From contig OY970823.1 in NCBI GenBank assembly GCA_963853835.1, positions 10,000,001-10,064,000 of the forward strand: a DNA stretch of 64,000 nucleotides, read 5' to 3'. Below, in pieces: positions 48,870 through 59,648 of the stretch. A model generated the notes under the pieces. That model did no database searches. It saw only the letters and a program-made list of their open reading frames with translations, and was not told where the DNA came from. This DNA is from Calendula officinalis. Taxonomy: Eukaryota; Streptophyta; Magnoliopsida; Asterales; Asteraceae. Both the position numbers and the translations under genes were made by a program. Within the stretch, counting starts at the first letter, position 1. The number at the start of each line of letters is the position of its first letter.

Positions 48870-49125
48870 TGAATATCATCAGTTAATGATGATGATTTTG
48901 ACATACCTGAGTTTATTTGCTTGCTAGATACTTAGAAAAACTCAAAAAGAAAATATGAGTTATAAATTGTAGTGTGATCATATTCTATCAGATCACCATA
49001 TATTGTAATGTTTTCTAGGTACGTCGAAGTCCCTCTGAATTGTGAAAAATACTCAAGGTTAAATATTAAACCTTCACATATCCAGGGGGTTGCCTGACTA
49101 TTTGTCTACATTAAATAGGGGATAT
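48870..49125 (+). other. S1 3' region before the LTR
   Basis: TSD TGAAT, then the tail of the S1 3' region. Any ORF ends within about 60 bp. The purine-rich AAATAGGGGATAT (49113-49125) directly before the LTR is the likely polypurine tract. Confidence 0.7.
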
Positions 49126-50116
49126 TGTTGGGTCGCTGAAAAGCATCCCCCACTGAAGAGATTTAATGAAGATAAAAAGGCAAATAGTTAGAAGACAATC
49201 TGAGGATCAGTTCCTCAGATTGTGGGTAACTGTATCTGATCAGTTCGGATTTCAGTTACCCGGTTACACTATCTGATCACTATCTGAAACAACGATCAGT
49301 TCCCCGTGCGGAATCAGATACTGGTTAACAGATCAGATAGTGTAACAGGTTCAGTGCAATGGACAAAACGTTGAACCATTGAACAGATACTTCTCTAAGC
49401 AAAACTCTTGGTGAAGGTCGCTGAAGCTGAAGGCCATCTGAAGAAGCATGAGTATCCGAAAACTCATGGCTGCCAAAAGTGTACATAGGCCCAAAGTTTC
49501 AGCGTCACAGAAAGACACAAGTAAAGCACAAGTTTGTGCATCGCCGATTATGGGAATATCTTGCAAATCTTCTGGAAGATATCAGCGATCACAAGACGAC
49601 AAAAAGTATTGTCAGAATTCCGTTAGTCGTGCGCGTCCCATGATATATCCTCTGCACCAACGGAATTCTCACACGTGGAATCGATCGATCATTCCTTTGG
49701 CTCTACGTTTCCCAATGATATAAATGGAGGACCTAGACGCTCGACTCAAGTGTGCACCCAACAAGGTTACACGCTGTTGAATTTACTCCAGAACTTTATT
49801 CCCTAGAGCAGAGCGTAAACCACCAGTTAACTCGAGTTATCTGATTCGAGAATTGAATCTGTATAACGAAAGTGTCTGGTCTTGTGCTTGATCATTTGTT
49901 GATCATAAACTTGTCTTAGATAATATCTGTTGTTGTCTATCACATGCAAGCGGTTTAGTTAAGATTTGTTCTTAGCTATTCCGCAAACTGCTTGCATCTT
50001 TATTGTATCATTATTGATTAATAAATAAAAGTTTAAAATATGTTGAGTGTCTCCAAAAATTTAAATTGGTCAGTGAAAGCGTATAAGTGTAGTAATTCAC
50101 CTGTCCGGGACTAACA
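49126..50116 (+). repeat. 3' LTR of S1
   Basis: 991 bp from TGTTGGGTCGCTG to GGGACTAACA, with TG/CA ends and the inverted pair TGTTGGG/CTAACA. It has CATCTGA/GATCAGAT-type motifs in the first half and a TATAAATGGAGG box near 49716. The matching 5' LTR is left of the window, so TSD and age cannot be read. Confidence 0.82.
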
Positions 50117-50242
50117 ATATGTGTCATAGTTTATGTCATATACTATGCACTGGGTTCGGAAGCATATAGCGATGCTGTTGCTCTTAAAGCATATCCAAAA
50201 CATGAAACAGTCCCCTCTGAAGAATTTGATTCTATTTTTAAG
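50117..50242 (+). pseudogene. Arogenate/prephenate dehydratase-like exon fragment
   Basis: The frame from 50144 reads YALGSEAYSDAVALKAYPKH followed by ETVPSEEFDSIFK. This resembles the start of the catalytic domain of plant arogenate dehydratases (the GAYSE...KAYP...VPC..F..AF segment), plastid enzymes of phenylalanine synthesis. The frame stops soon after AAG 50242, where GTTTTC could be an old splice donor. No further domain part is visible downstream: the expected ENS.GGS and later motifs are missing. The fragment abuts the S1 LTR, so S1 may have inserted into a gene remnant or captured exon. Similarity judged by eye. Confidence 0.55.
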
Positions 50243-51087
50243 GTTTTCTGTTTTTATATTTATATTTGATTTAATTTTTAAAATAATCATAATTTGTTTC
50301 CGTCTGGAATAATCTTCATGTTTATAAATCAAGATTTAATTGTAATTATTTTAATGTTAAAAATTAATTTTATGTTTATTTCAGTATCAACTAATGGTTC
50401 TTTTGCTGGAACCAACCCGTTGGAAATAATAATAATCTTGGATTTTATAAATATCTTGGGGAAATTGGGTCTGGTGAAACGGGTTAAAATCGAGCAGCAT
50501 CTTCTAATACAAGTAGTTATCGGTCCACACTTGCATTAGGAGGCTTATAGCCTGCATCACAAACGCATACTCGGGTCGTATGAGCACATGTACTGTCAGA
50601 TTTTCATTTTTCCTTAATACTTTACTTTTTTAGTACGCCATTTGAATCATGTCAGGTTAGGCTACAGGTAAAAAAGGATCAACAAGGGTTGAACATGATC
50701 ATTCTTTGAACCGCAACCCATATAGTTATGACTCGGGTTAAAAGTTGTCCAAAGTGTATTTAATAAAATAGAATTTTGTTGAAATAATATTTGACATTGT
50801 GTAAAGAAGTGGGATAAAACAAGCCGCGAATATGTTGAAACTGATTTTCTGTTAGTGCAATTTTATTGTAGTGCAATTACTGCAATCAGTCTCGGTATTC
50901 CCTTAATTTCTGGTAAATGATTAAGAAACTTTTTGCAATTTCGTTGAACCGTTTAAACTTTTTGCAATTTTGTTGACACATTTGTTGTTTCTCTGACCCG
51001 TTTGCAGTTGCTTTGAAGCATCCAAAAACTTCAACAAATCTTTTAATCTACCCGTTGATCTATCATTTGGTTTCCTTTTCCTTTATA
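50243..51087. other. AT-rich sequence, no gene recognised
   Basis: Intron-like. A TTTATTTCAG acceptor-like site at about 50383 precedes a short Ser-rich stretch (AASSNTSSYRSTLALGG near 50497-50545) that I cannot identify. The rest is non-coding, with CTGACCCGTTTGCAG near 50993. Confidence 0.45.
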
Positions 51088-51351
51088 CTCCCTCCGTCCC
51101 ACAAAAATGTTTACATTTCTCACTAAATTTTTGTCCCACAAAAAAGTTTACATTTCTCACATTTGATGGACCCCACATAATAAAATATTATTATTACTAA
51201 CAACCCCACCATTAATATCCACTAACTATCTTTCTCTCTCCAATCCAACATTATGTTTTAATCAAAAGTATTACTAGTGACCCTACCACTAACTATCATC
51301 TAAAATCTTGTGCCCAAAAGAAATGTAAACTTCTTTGTGGGACGGAGGGAG
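51088..51351. mobile_element. Stowaway (Tc1/mariner) MITE, 264 bp
   Basis: Terminal inverted repeat CTCCCTCCGTCCCACAAA at both ends, flanked by TA (51086-51087 and 51352-51353). Subterminal CATTTCTCAC is repeated. Classic plant Stowaway. Confidence 0.95.
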
Positions 51352-51450
51352 TAGTAAATTACATAAATCATCGATGTGCTAGGATCCCAGTTCTTTTATT
51401 ACACTAATATTTGTCACTTTACATATTTAAACTTTGGTTTTGTAATTTTC

Positions 51451-51488
51451 TATAGGCCGCCGGTGTTTCATCGCGGGTTATAGGCTAG
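51451..51488 (+). repeat. Orphan Helitron-type 3' end
   Basis: CCGCCGG, then ATCGCGGG, then TTATAGGCTAG followed by T. It resembles the 3' terminus at 60035-60063 (CCCGCCG, GCGCGGG, TTTTATCCTAG, then T). The hairpin is imperfect. It may be the end of an older Helitron that carries the dehydratase-like fragment, or a relic terminus. Confidence 0.55.
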
Positions 51489-51959
51489 TTTATCTATAAA
51501 ATATAAAAATTCCAAATATACATATTTTTTCATATTTATTAGTAATAATTTGTCACATTTGTGAATCATAAAGAATGATAGATAGTTGGATTTGATATCT
51601 AAAAAGACAAATTTACAGGAGGTATTAGATTTAACAAAGAGAGTAAAATAAACCTTTTTGCCACATAGGTTTGAATTACGGGCGCCTACTCAAGGCTACT
51701 TTATAGTGGATGATAATGACAGCCCAAGTTATTTATAAAAAACATTAAATTTGTACATTAACCAACAACTATCCCTGCATTTTAGATATCACTTATCCAT
51801 GAATAACAATGCACAAAATTTAATGTTGTTATAGATAATTTTAGAGTTTTCATTATCAAAATCTAAAAAAATTAGTAAGTAATTATTTTATGGTATTATA
51901 GTTATAGTTATCTTATCATACTACTTTAAAAAGCATTCAAGATATTTCTAAATGAGGAA

Positions 51960-52093
51960 GTCTGAATTTTCAACACTTCCTTTTTTAGCAATGTTTAAAT
52001 ACCCTTCAAAATCAAAATAACTGTGCCATAGCCGAGATTCGAACCCAAGACCATTCGGACATCAACCAAGGTGATAACCACTGGGTCATGTGG
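51960..52093 (-). mobile_element. tRNA-derived SINE-like sequence
   Basis: Minus strand starts CCACATGACCCAGTGGTTATC and contains GGTTCGAATCTCGG (52033-52046), matching the spacing and sequence of internal polymerase III A and B boxes. It cannot fold as a complete tRNA and continues into about 60 bp of AT-rich body. Boundaries and target duplication were not resolved. Confidence 0.55.
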
Positions 52094-52152
52094 TTTTTTG
52101 TTATGCTTTTGTTAAGCATAACTTATATTCATAACAAACATGGTAATAATTC

Positions 52153-52362
52153 CGTATTTAATACCCTACCTCAAATAGATTTACGTTGAAAAAATTAAAA
52201 GTCCATGGGGTCTTACGTTTTTGAAAAAATTAAATGCATATATACACGAAAAAAATCGGTATTTAATACCCTACCTCAAATAGATTTACGTTGAAAAAAT
52301 TAAAAGTCCATGGGGTCTTACGTCTTTGAAAAAGTTAAATGCATATATACACGAAAAAATTT
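52153..52362. repeat. Direct duplication, 105-bp unit
   Basis: Two adjacent copies (52153 and 52258) of CGTATTTAATACCC...ATACACGAAAAA with few differences, then a short third partial copy (52357-52385). Confidence 0.9.
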
Positions 52363-52399
52363 AATGCATATATATACGAAAAATATTAAATACCTGGCG

Positions 52400-52980
52400 A
52401 TGCGTTTTATAATCCTTATACATTATGTTTTACGTTATCTAAAAAATTAAAAACCTATTGAATTATACGTTTTTTTTTAAACTATATATATACTCCATCA
52501 ACTAACAATGAAGTTGTTGTGCAGCATAGAAACGATGGATTTTGATGGATACGAACCTGTTGAAAACTTTGAAGACCTCTGGAATCCACATTTGTGGTAC
52601 AAATGCAAATTTGTTCGCGTTGAATATGTTTGGCTTGACCACAAACATAACAAACTATATTTGTTTTATGTGATGAAGAACCCGATGCCGCGTCCGACAC
52701 GCAACCAAATAATAGTTTCAGACGTTTAAGAACTACCCTATCTGGAAATAAGCGTCTATCGACTTACACACAAAAACAATAGACCTCTGTTAATCGGACA
52801 ACAATAATTAGTTACTTAGGTTACTCTTAATTTCTGTTACACAATTCGTGTTATTTCTTTCTTTTTTTTTTAATATGGTTTGCCTTAATAATATTAATTT
52901 TGTCATTAAACCAAATAATTGTTGTCTGTGAGATGTTCAATTTTTTACACGTACTTATAGACGTATTTATTTAAAAACGT
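52400..52980. other. Low-complexity Helitron left region
   Basis: AT-rich. A 73-codon plus-strand frame at 52508 (MDFDGYEPVENFEDLW) has no recognisable domain and no supporting context. I do not call it a gene. Confidence 0.4.
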
Positions 52981-53009
52981 AATTACCATATGTATTTTCG
53001 AAAATCATT

Positions 53010-53637
53010 ACATTTAATATCACGTATTTACCAACTTTAAAACAGACTTTTTCTAATACCATGCAACTTAATATACGTTTTATTAATTTAAAAACGTCCT
53101 TGCAATTAAATGGCCTTGATATTACATTTAATATAACGTATTTACCAACTTTAGAACAGACGTTTTAGTTGACCAAAAAAATAAAAATACGTTCTATTAA
53201 GTATAAAAACGTCCTTGCAATTAAATGGCCTTGATATTACATTTAATATCACGTATTTACCAACTTTAAAACAGATTTTTTAGTTGACCATGCAACTAAA
53301 TATACGTTTTATTAATTTTAAAAACGTTCATGCAATTAAATGGCCTTGATATTACATTTAATATAACGTATTTACCAACTTTAGAACAGATATTTTAGTT
53401 GACCAAAAGAATAAAAATACGTTTTATTAAGTTTAAAAACGTCCTTGCAATTAAATGGCTTTGATATTACATCTAATATCACGTATTTACCAACTTTAAA
53501 ACAGACTTTTTAGTTGACCATGCATCTAAATATACGTTTTATTAATTTTAAAAACGTTCATGCAATTAAATGGCCTTGATATTACATTTAATATAACGTA
53601 TTTACCAACTTTAGAACAGACGTTTTAGTTGACCAAG
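53010..53637. repeat. 115-bp satellite arranged as a 230-bp higher-order repeat
   Basis: The motif CAATTAAATGGCC(T)TTGATATTACAT starts at 53103, 53218, 53333, 53448 and 53563, exactly 115 bp apart. Two types alternate. One has ATATCACG, TTAAAACAG and GACCATGCA. The other has ATATAACG, TTAGAACAG and GACCAAAA. The order from 53010 is A-B-A-B-A-B, with the last copy truncated. Confidence 0.92.
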
Positions 53638-54294
53638 AGGTATTACTCTTAATCATATTCGATAATATCACTTGAGATGATTCTTATTGACGAAGAGGTA
53701 TTACTCTTAATCATATTCGATAAATCATCACTACTTATATATATTATCTCAACAATGTTAACTTACAATTAACTACATTTTGTTTGAGGGCGCTGCCTGA
53801 TCCTCGCAAGGGCAACCCCCTTAACCTCGCTAGAGGCGTTACCCCTAGAACACAGACTCCTAATTGGATCAGCACCCATTGACCCTCCTGTTTGACCCCC
53901 ACAAATATGCTATTGATCCTTTCTAAGCGCCTTTTAAATATAATTGTCATTGGATTCGTAACATATATAGAATAACCCACTATTTAAATCTTTATACATT
54001 TCAATTCTATATGATTAATGGTGCGCTCATATTCCAAAATCCATATCTATCAAAACAAACTAAAAACACACATTAACTTTATACAATTTTAAGTAAGAAA
54101 CAATAACAAAAATATTTCATCCGTAGTTGATTATGACATATATTAAGTTTTAATATTTGGTCATGGAGTAGGTTTATCTAATTCTAATCAAACAAAAAAA
54201 AATCGGAGAAGTCAATATCATTGTGTCGATGTTCTATTTCAGATATTATTAATATCATATACATTCATGTTTGTAAACACTGTAGCTATCAAAT
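53638..54294. other. Region before the Helitron gene
   Basis: Begins with a 28-bp direct repeat (AGAGGTATTACTCTTAATCA..., 53636 and 53694). A GC-richer patch at 53786-53860 (GAGGGCGCTGCC, CCTCGCTAGAGGCGTTACCCC) contains short inverted motifs. No gene recognised. The Helitron promoter should lie here. Confidence 0.5.
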
Positions 54295-56235
54295 ATGGGT
54301 GATGAGGATGATGAATGAGTGGTGGGTAACCTGAGCAATCCGCGAACCCGAAAGCGTAAAGAAAATTCTATTACAGATACTCCACGGCTCTCAGCTAACA
54401 CAGTGCTTAGTAATGGTACCGTTGATGCCAACCAAGGAGATCAACACATATTGAATGGTATGCTATTTACCCTCACACATCTCCATTTTAAGTTATTAAC
54501 TAAATAACCCACTTCCTGGAACTTACTTTTGTAGCGAGTAAACAACGGAGAAAAGAATATCAGAAACAATATTATGCTCGACGAAAGGCTGAGAGACTTA
54601 ATCAATTGGCATCAGGCGAAGGCAGTACTCAAACCGCCACATTTGGTACGACTTTACCCCCACCTGTATCTACTCGAATGGATACAAAAACTCCGGAAAG
54701 GACGCCTTTAGGATTACTGCGACGCACTAATTCTCGAGGTTTCCAAGCATCGCCTCTGTACGCCAGTCAAGCAACCTCACAACGGAAAAAAGAATATAAC
54801 AAAAATCATCATGCTCGGCAAAAGGCGGAGCGACTTAAACAAGCATCTGGCGTAAGCAGTAATCAACCCTCCGCAGTTGTCATCAATTTAACTACAGAAG
54901 AATCTTCTCGAATGGATGCGGAAACACCGGAAAGGACTCGTTTAGTAATACTGCAAGACCATCCTATAAATTTTTTACCCTCGCCTGTGCATGCCAGTGG
55001 AGTGATAGATATCACGCCACCAAATAATACCCCATTTCCAACAACATGCCATTCTTCCGGTGCAAACAAAGAAAACGTTCCCCTATGTCGAAGAAATAAA
55101 AGAAATTATAATCAACGACTGAATGAGTCTGACATGGGTCACGCACACAACTATCCACGTACTCAAAGATCAACAGATTCTACAAATGCCAATCGTCAGC
55201 CCGGTATGATGATTACCAGAAGCATTCGAGGTGACGGTCGTACACTGCTGCCTTCATTTGATGCTGTCATGACCCAATCATCGCCCGTAGCCAACATCCA
55301 ATCCTACGATCCATACGATTTCATATACCACGGTCTCCCAACAAAACACCTTGTTTTAAAAGATCAACCCCCGTGTGCGTACTGTGGCGCGGTCAGGATA
55401 AAGTTTGAGTTCCCCGCTTTTTGTTGCATGAAGGGTAAAACCAAATTGATATCCCCGACCATTCCTGAAGACCTATACGACCTTTTTACATCAGCGAGTG
55501 AACTGAGCAAAGTGTTCATGCACAACATACGTGCATACAACACAAATTTCTCTTTCACATCTATGGGTGTCAATTTAGATAATTCGATGACAAATATGAC
55601 ATCTGGAGTGTATAAGTTTCGTGCGCACGGAGGTATTTACCATAACATCGATCAGTTGGTTCCCAGGGAAGGACAACCTAGGTACCTGCAATTGTACTTC
55701 TTTGATCCTGACACAGAGTTATCCCATAGGCTTGCATGGCCAAATCTTGAAAGACAGATTGTTCAAATTTTAACCCGTATTCTCGCAACCAACCCTTACG
55801 TCACAATGTTTAGATCCCTAGCTGACCTATGACCGCTTGAAGAATACAGAGTATCCTTAAATGCATCTGTGGAACTCGACCAAAGGAACTACAACGTCCC
55901 CACCACATCTGAGGTTTGATATTCCTTTAATTGCATGCACCTCCATAACTCACACGATCCGCTATAACGGTTTTCATATCTTCCATATGCAGGTTGCTGG
56001 TATTTGGGTTGAGGGCAACAACAATACTACTGCGTATAAGAGAAGTATTGTCGTGTATGGGAGGTCTGATTACCCAACCCAGATTGAACCGTACGTTGCT
56101 TCCTACGACTCGTTGTCCTATGGGTTGTTCTTTCCAAACGGTGAGCCTGGATGGCACGACAGAATACCAAGGGAGGGCATACCAATAAGCGATATCACTG
56201 ACGACGCAGCTAATATAGATGAAAATATTGAAGGT
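54295..56235 (+). pseudogene. Helitron Rep-helicase gene, N-terminal exons
   Basis: First exon up to 54457. ATG 54295 runs only seven codons to TGA, and the coding frame that follows (NLSNPRTRKRKEN) has no in-frame ATG, so the start is broken. Introns with GT-AG ends: 54458-54534, 55914-55992 and 56234-56335. The last two join to consensus Helitron protein, since the sequence spanning the second gives a VAGIWVEGN motif. Exon 2 carries a duplicated N-terminal block: KQRRKEYQK...ARRKAERL and QRKKEYNKN...ARQKAERL, each followed by a TPERT motif. A cysteine-rich motif CAYCGAVRIKFEFPAFCC lies near 55372. TGA at 55830-55832 interrupts the frame. Confidence 0.82.
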
Positions 56236-56335
56236 ACAAACAACATCAAATGACATTTAATTTGCTCCTCCTTTGTATGAATATGCGTACACCTTACTAT
56301 ATGTTCGTAATGTAAATTAATTTGTTTATTGTTAG

Positions 56336-57723
56336 ATCCAAACGAAATGGCACCGGGCAGGAAGACTGTAAGCATGCGAGAGTACTACTGTTACAAGTTC
56401 CAGATCCGCTCTACTCCAAACTTGATTTTATTAGGTCGGTGACTTTTTCAACAGTTTGTGGTAGACACCTACATAAAGATAGAAACTTCACGCTTAACCT
56501 TTTGTGAGCTTAACCAAAGCAAGATTAGGGCAGATTTATACAAAGGTATTGTCGACTGTGTCAATGCCGGTGAAGTCCAACCAAATAGAATCGGCCAACG
56601 AATTGTATTGCCCGCGTCATTCATTGGGGGTCCCCGTGACATGAAAAGATGTTATTTGGATGCCATGACGTTGGTACAGGAGGGCGGGAAGCCTAATATA
56701 TTCCTTACTATGACATGAAATCCAAATTGGCCAGAAATCCAAACTCTGCTATTGCCCGGGCAGACTGCACAAGACCGGCCAGACCTTGTTTCAAGAGTGT
56801 TCCGGGCGAAATTAGAGGATCTAAAGGTCCAACTCTTCAAAAGGCATGTCATCGGTTTTGTGGCTTCATATGTATACGAAATAGAGTTTCAAAAGCGTGG
56901 CCTTCCTCACGCTCATTTCCTTCTTATAATGGCATCAGATCACAAAATGACTAATCCAGATCATTATGATAAAATAGTGTGTTGTGAAATTCCAGACGCA
57001 ACAAGGCATCCAGTAATGCACGAGCTGGTGAAAAAACATATGATTCATGGTCCGTGCGGGATCTTAAGATCAAGCAGCCCTTGTATGCAGGGTGAACCTA
57101 AACAATGTCGCTTCAAATATCCCCGGCAATTCAACGACGTAACAACAAATGGGCATGACTCGTATCCATTATATCGAAGGAGAGACAATGGTATTAGCGT
57201 GGACGTGCGCGGAAAAACCCTTGACAATAGATGGGTCGTCCCTTACAACCCAAAGTTGTTGATGATGTTCAGTTGTCACATCAATGTCGAGGTCTGTTCG
57301 AGTATAATCTCGGTGAAGTCTGTTTTTAAGTATGTCTACAAGGGTCACGACAGACAATCGGTCCATGTTGATCCTGAAAGTAATAACGTAGTCATTAACG
57401 AGATAAAGAGATTCCAGGATGCTCGTTATGTGTCTCCCCCCGAGGCAATTTGGAGGATTTATAGCTTCGGTCTTTCACAAATTAACCCATACGTAATGGC
57501 TCTGCAAATTCATCTCCCAAATAAACAAATGGTTAGATTTCGAGACAACGATAGAATGGGCGACGTTGTTGCCAGGGAAAGAGACAAGGCATCTATGCTT
57601 ACAGCTTTTTTGAGACGAATAGAATCAATGAAGACGCCAGGGGTTTATTGTACAAGGACTTTCCCATATACTTCACATGGAACAACATCTCACGGACCTG
57701 GAATACTAGACAAAAAGGATTAA
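56336..57723 (+). pseudogene. Helitron Rep (HUH nuclease) region
   Basis: Starts after the third intron with MREYYCYKFQIR, followed by the Helitron helicase-like N domain (LPASFIGGPRDMKRCYLDAM). Stops TGA 56440-56442 and TGA 56716-56718 (where the family has cysteine after FLTMT) are in frame. The metal-binding HUH motif reads GLPHAHF, with both histidines present (56908 and 56914). The tyrosine motif reads KSVFKYVYKG: the second catalytic tyrosine is present (57331-57333), but the first position is Ser (TCT, 57319-57321). A one-base loss in a T run (57606-57611) shifts the frame into the helicase part. Confidence 0.88.
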
Positions 57724-59648
57724 TGATGGGAAGAATGGTTGCCGCTAACCCCGCTGAAGGAGAACGATTCTACCTGCGCCTACTCTTGTGCCATGTTCCT
57801 GGTCCTATGGGTTGGAATTGTCTCTATACTGTTGGGGATGTGTTGTACGAGACTTTTCGCGCAGCAGCTCTTGCGAGAGGTTTAATTCAGGATGATAATA
57901 ATATCTCGGCATGTCTTGCGGAGGGTTCTTTGTTTCAGTTTCCACCTGCTCTTAGGAGGTTATTTGCTACTATTTTGATATTCTGTGAGCCGGGGGATGT
58001 TCGGAAGTTGTGGAATGACCACTACGAATCATTGTCGGAAGATTATAGACGACAGTGTGCAAATCTGGAGATCTCCCGCAACATGGTCCTGAAAGACATC
58101 AAAGTTTTCCTCCAGTCTGTGGGTAAAGATCTAGATGATTTTGATCTTCCTAAATTAAACACCGACACGAGTTTATCATCTGGGGTTGTTCGGGAATTAC
58201 AAGAGGAGTACTCCATATTTGTGGAAGAAGAAGACTTGCTTGCTTCTGACTCACTAAATTCCGACCAGAGAGTCGCGTATGATGATATATTGAGGCATGT
58301 GGATAACAACATTCCCGGTGTCTTCTTTATAGATGGGCCTGGCGGAACAGGAAAAACTTTTCTGTATAAAGCTCTCCTTGCAAAGGTCCGTTCTCGTGGT
58401 TTCATTGCACTCGCGACAGCTTCATCCGGCGCGGCAGCCAATAACATGCCGGGCGGTAGAACTGCTCACTCCCGCTTCAAGATTCCAATAAATCTTGAAA
58501 ACAATTCACTCTGTAGCATTAAGAAACAAAGTGGGACCGCAAAGATTCTTACAGCAGCAAAGCTAATCATATGGGATGAGGCTTCCATGGCTAAGAGGCA
58601 GGATGTGGAGGCATTAGATCGATCATTGCAAGACATCACGGGGAGGAGAGTCCCTTTCGGCGGTAAATTTATGGTGTTGGGAGGCGACTTTAGGCAAGTC
58701 TTTCCGGTTGTTAGACGTGGAACACGAGCCCAAATTGTAGACTCAAGCCTAAGAATGTCACCGCTGTGGTCTGTCATTAAAAAGATGAGGCTGACTATCA
58801 ATATAAGAGCGCGAACGGATCCATGGTTTTCCGACTTTCTTTTACGGGTGGGGGATGGGGACGAAGAAGTTATATATGAAAAGTATATTCGCATCCCAGA
58901 CGGCATGGCCATTCCGTATATTGATAATGAGGCGTCCAAGGAAGAGTTGATTAATTCGATATTTCCTTCTATGGACGTCAATGGAAGATCAGCTGATTAT
59001 ATCATTTCTAGGGCAATATTATCGACAAAAAACGACCATGTTGATGAACTTAACGATAAGTTGATCAACAGATTTTCTGGTGAAGAGAAAACGTATTATA
59101 GTTTCGATGAAGCAGAAGATGACAGAAACGGCTTATATCCTATGGAATTCTTAAACTCGCTTAGTGTGAGTGGTCTGCCGCCTCATGTTCTCCGGCTCAA
59201 AATTGGGTGTCCGTTTATACTTTTACGGAATCTCGATCCCTCGCATGGATTATGTAATGGCACGAGACTTATATGCAGAAAGTTTGAGCCAAATCTGATT
59301 GATGCAGAAATAGTTGTTGGTCAGCATGCTGGAAAAAGGGTTTTCTTGCCAAGAATACCTCTATGTCCGTCTGAATCCGACATGTTTCCTTTCAAGTTGA
59401 AAAGAAAACAGTTTCCCGTTCGGCTAAGCTTCGCTATGACGATCAACAAAGCCCGGGGACAAACAATTCCAAACGTCGGCGTTTATCTTCCGGAATCAGT
59501 GTTCTCGCATGGCCAACTTTACGTTGCCATGTCAAGAGGAATTTCACGGCAGACGACAAAAGTATTGGTAACTCCAGCAAAACAATTTAATGTTGACGGC
59601 GTTTACACAGCAAATGTGGTGAATCGAGAGGTATTACATGATGGATAA
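57612..59648 (+). pseudogene. Helitron PIF1-type helicase domain
   Basis: Open reading from about 57612 to 59648. Walker A GPGGTGKT (58335-58358), Walker B LIIWDEAS (about 58563-58586), GGDFRQVFPV and the C-terminal motif SFAMTINKARGQT with YVAMSRG (about 59425-59540) are all intact. The superfamily 1 PIF1 fold unwinds DNA during rolling-circle transposition. It is fused to Rep in the intact gene, so this piece lacks a proper start here. Best-preserved part of the Helitron. Confidence 0.92.

Larger units (their letters stand above)
6017..50116 (+). mobile_element. Sirevirus-like copia element S1, host of the whole nest
   Basis: The pieces 6017-8427, 32131-33236, 40598-40799 and 48875-50116 read as one element once the TSD-flanked insertions are removed. 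They hold late pol, an extra ORF downstream of pol, a purine-rich tract and a 3' LTR. The RT start (EPKNVKTALEDPHWVSSMQEEL) and an extra 3' ORF are typical of the Sirevirus lineage. The left part (LTR, gag, protease, integrase) is outside the window. It is the oldest layer, being interrupted by every other LTR element here either directly or indirectly. Confidence 0.85.

Noticed and set aside
52021..52093. tRNA gene on the minus strand
   Set aside because: It has the B box and an A-box-like segment, but the acceptor stem and anticodon arm do not pair. It fits a SINE head better.
52482..52700. Minus-strand frame with CYVCGQAKH, reminiscent of a zinc knuckle
   Set aside because: Spacing does not match CCHC, the surroundings are AT-rich Helitron sequence, and no homologous domain is visible.
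53786..53860. GC-rich patch resembling ribosomal or organellar DNA
   Set aside because: Too short and without a recognisable rRNA or plastid gene segment. Only short inverted motifs are present.
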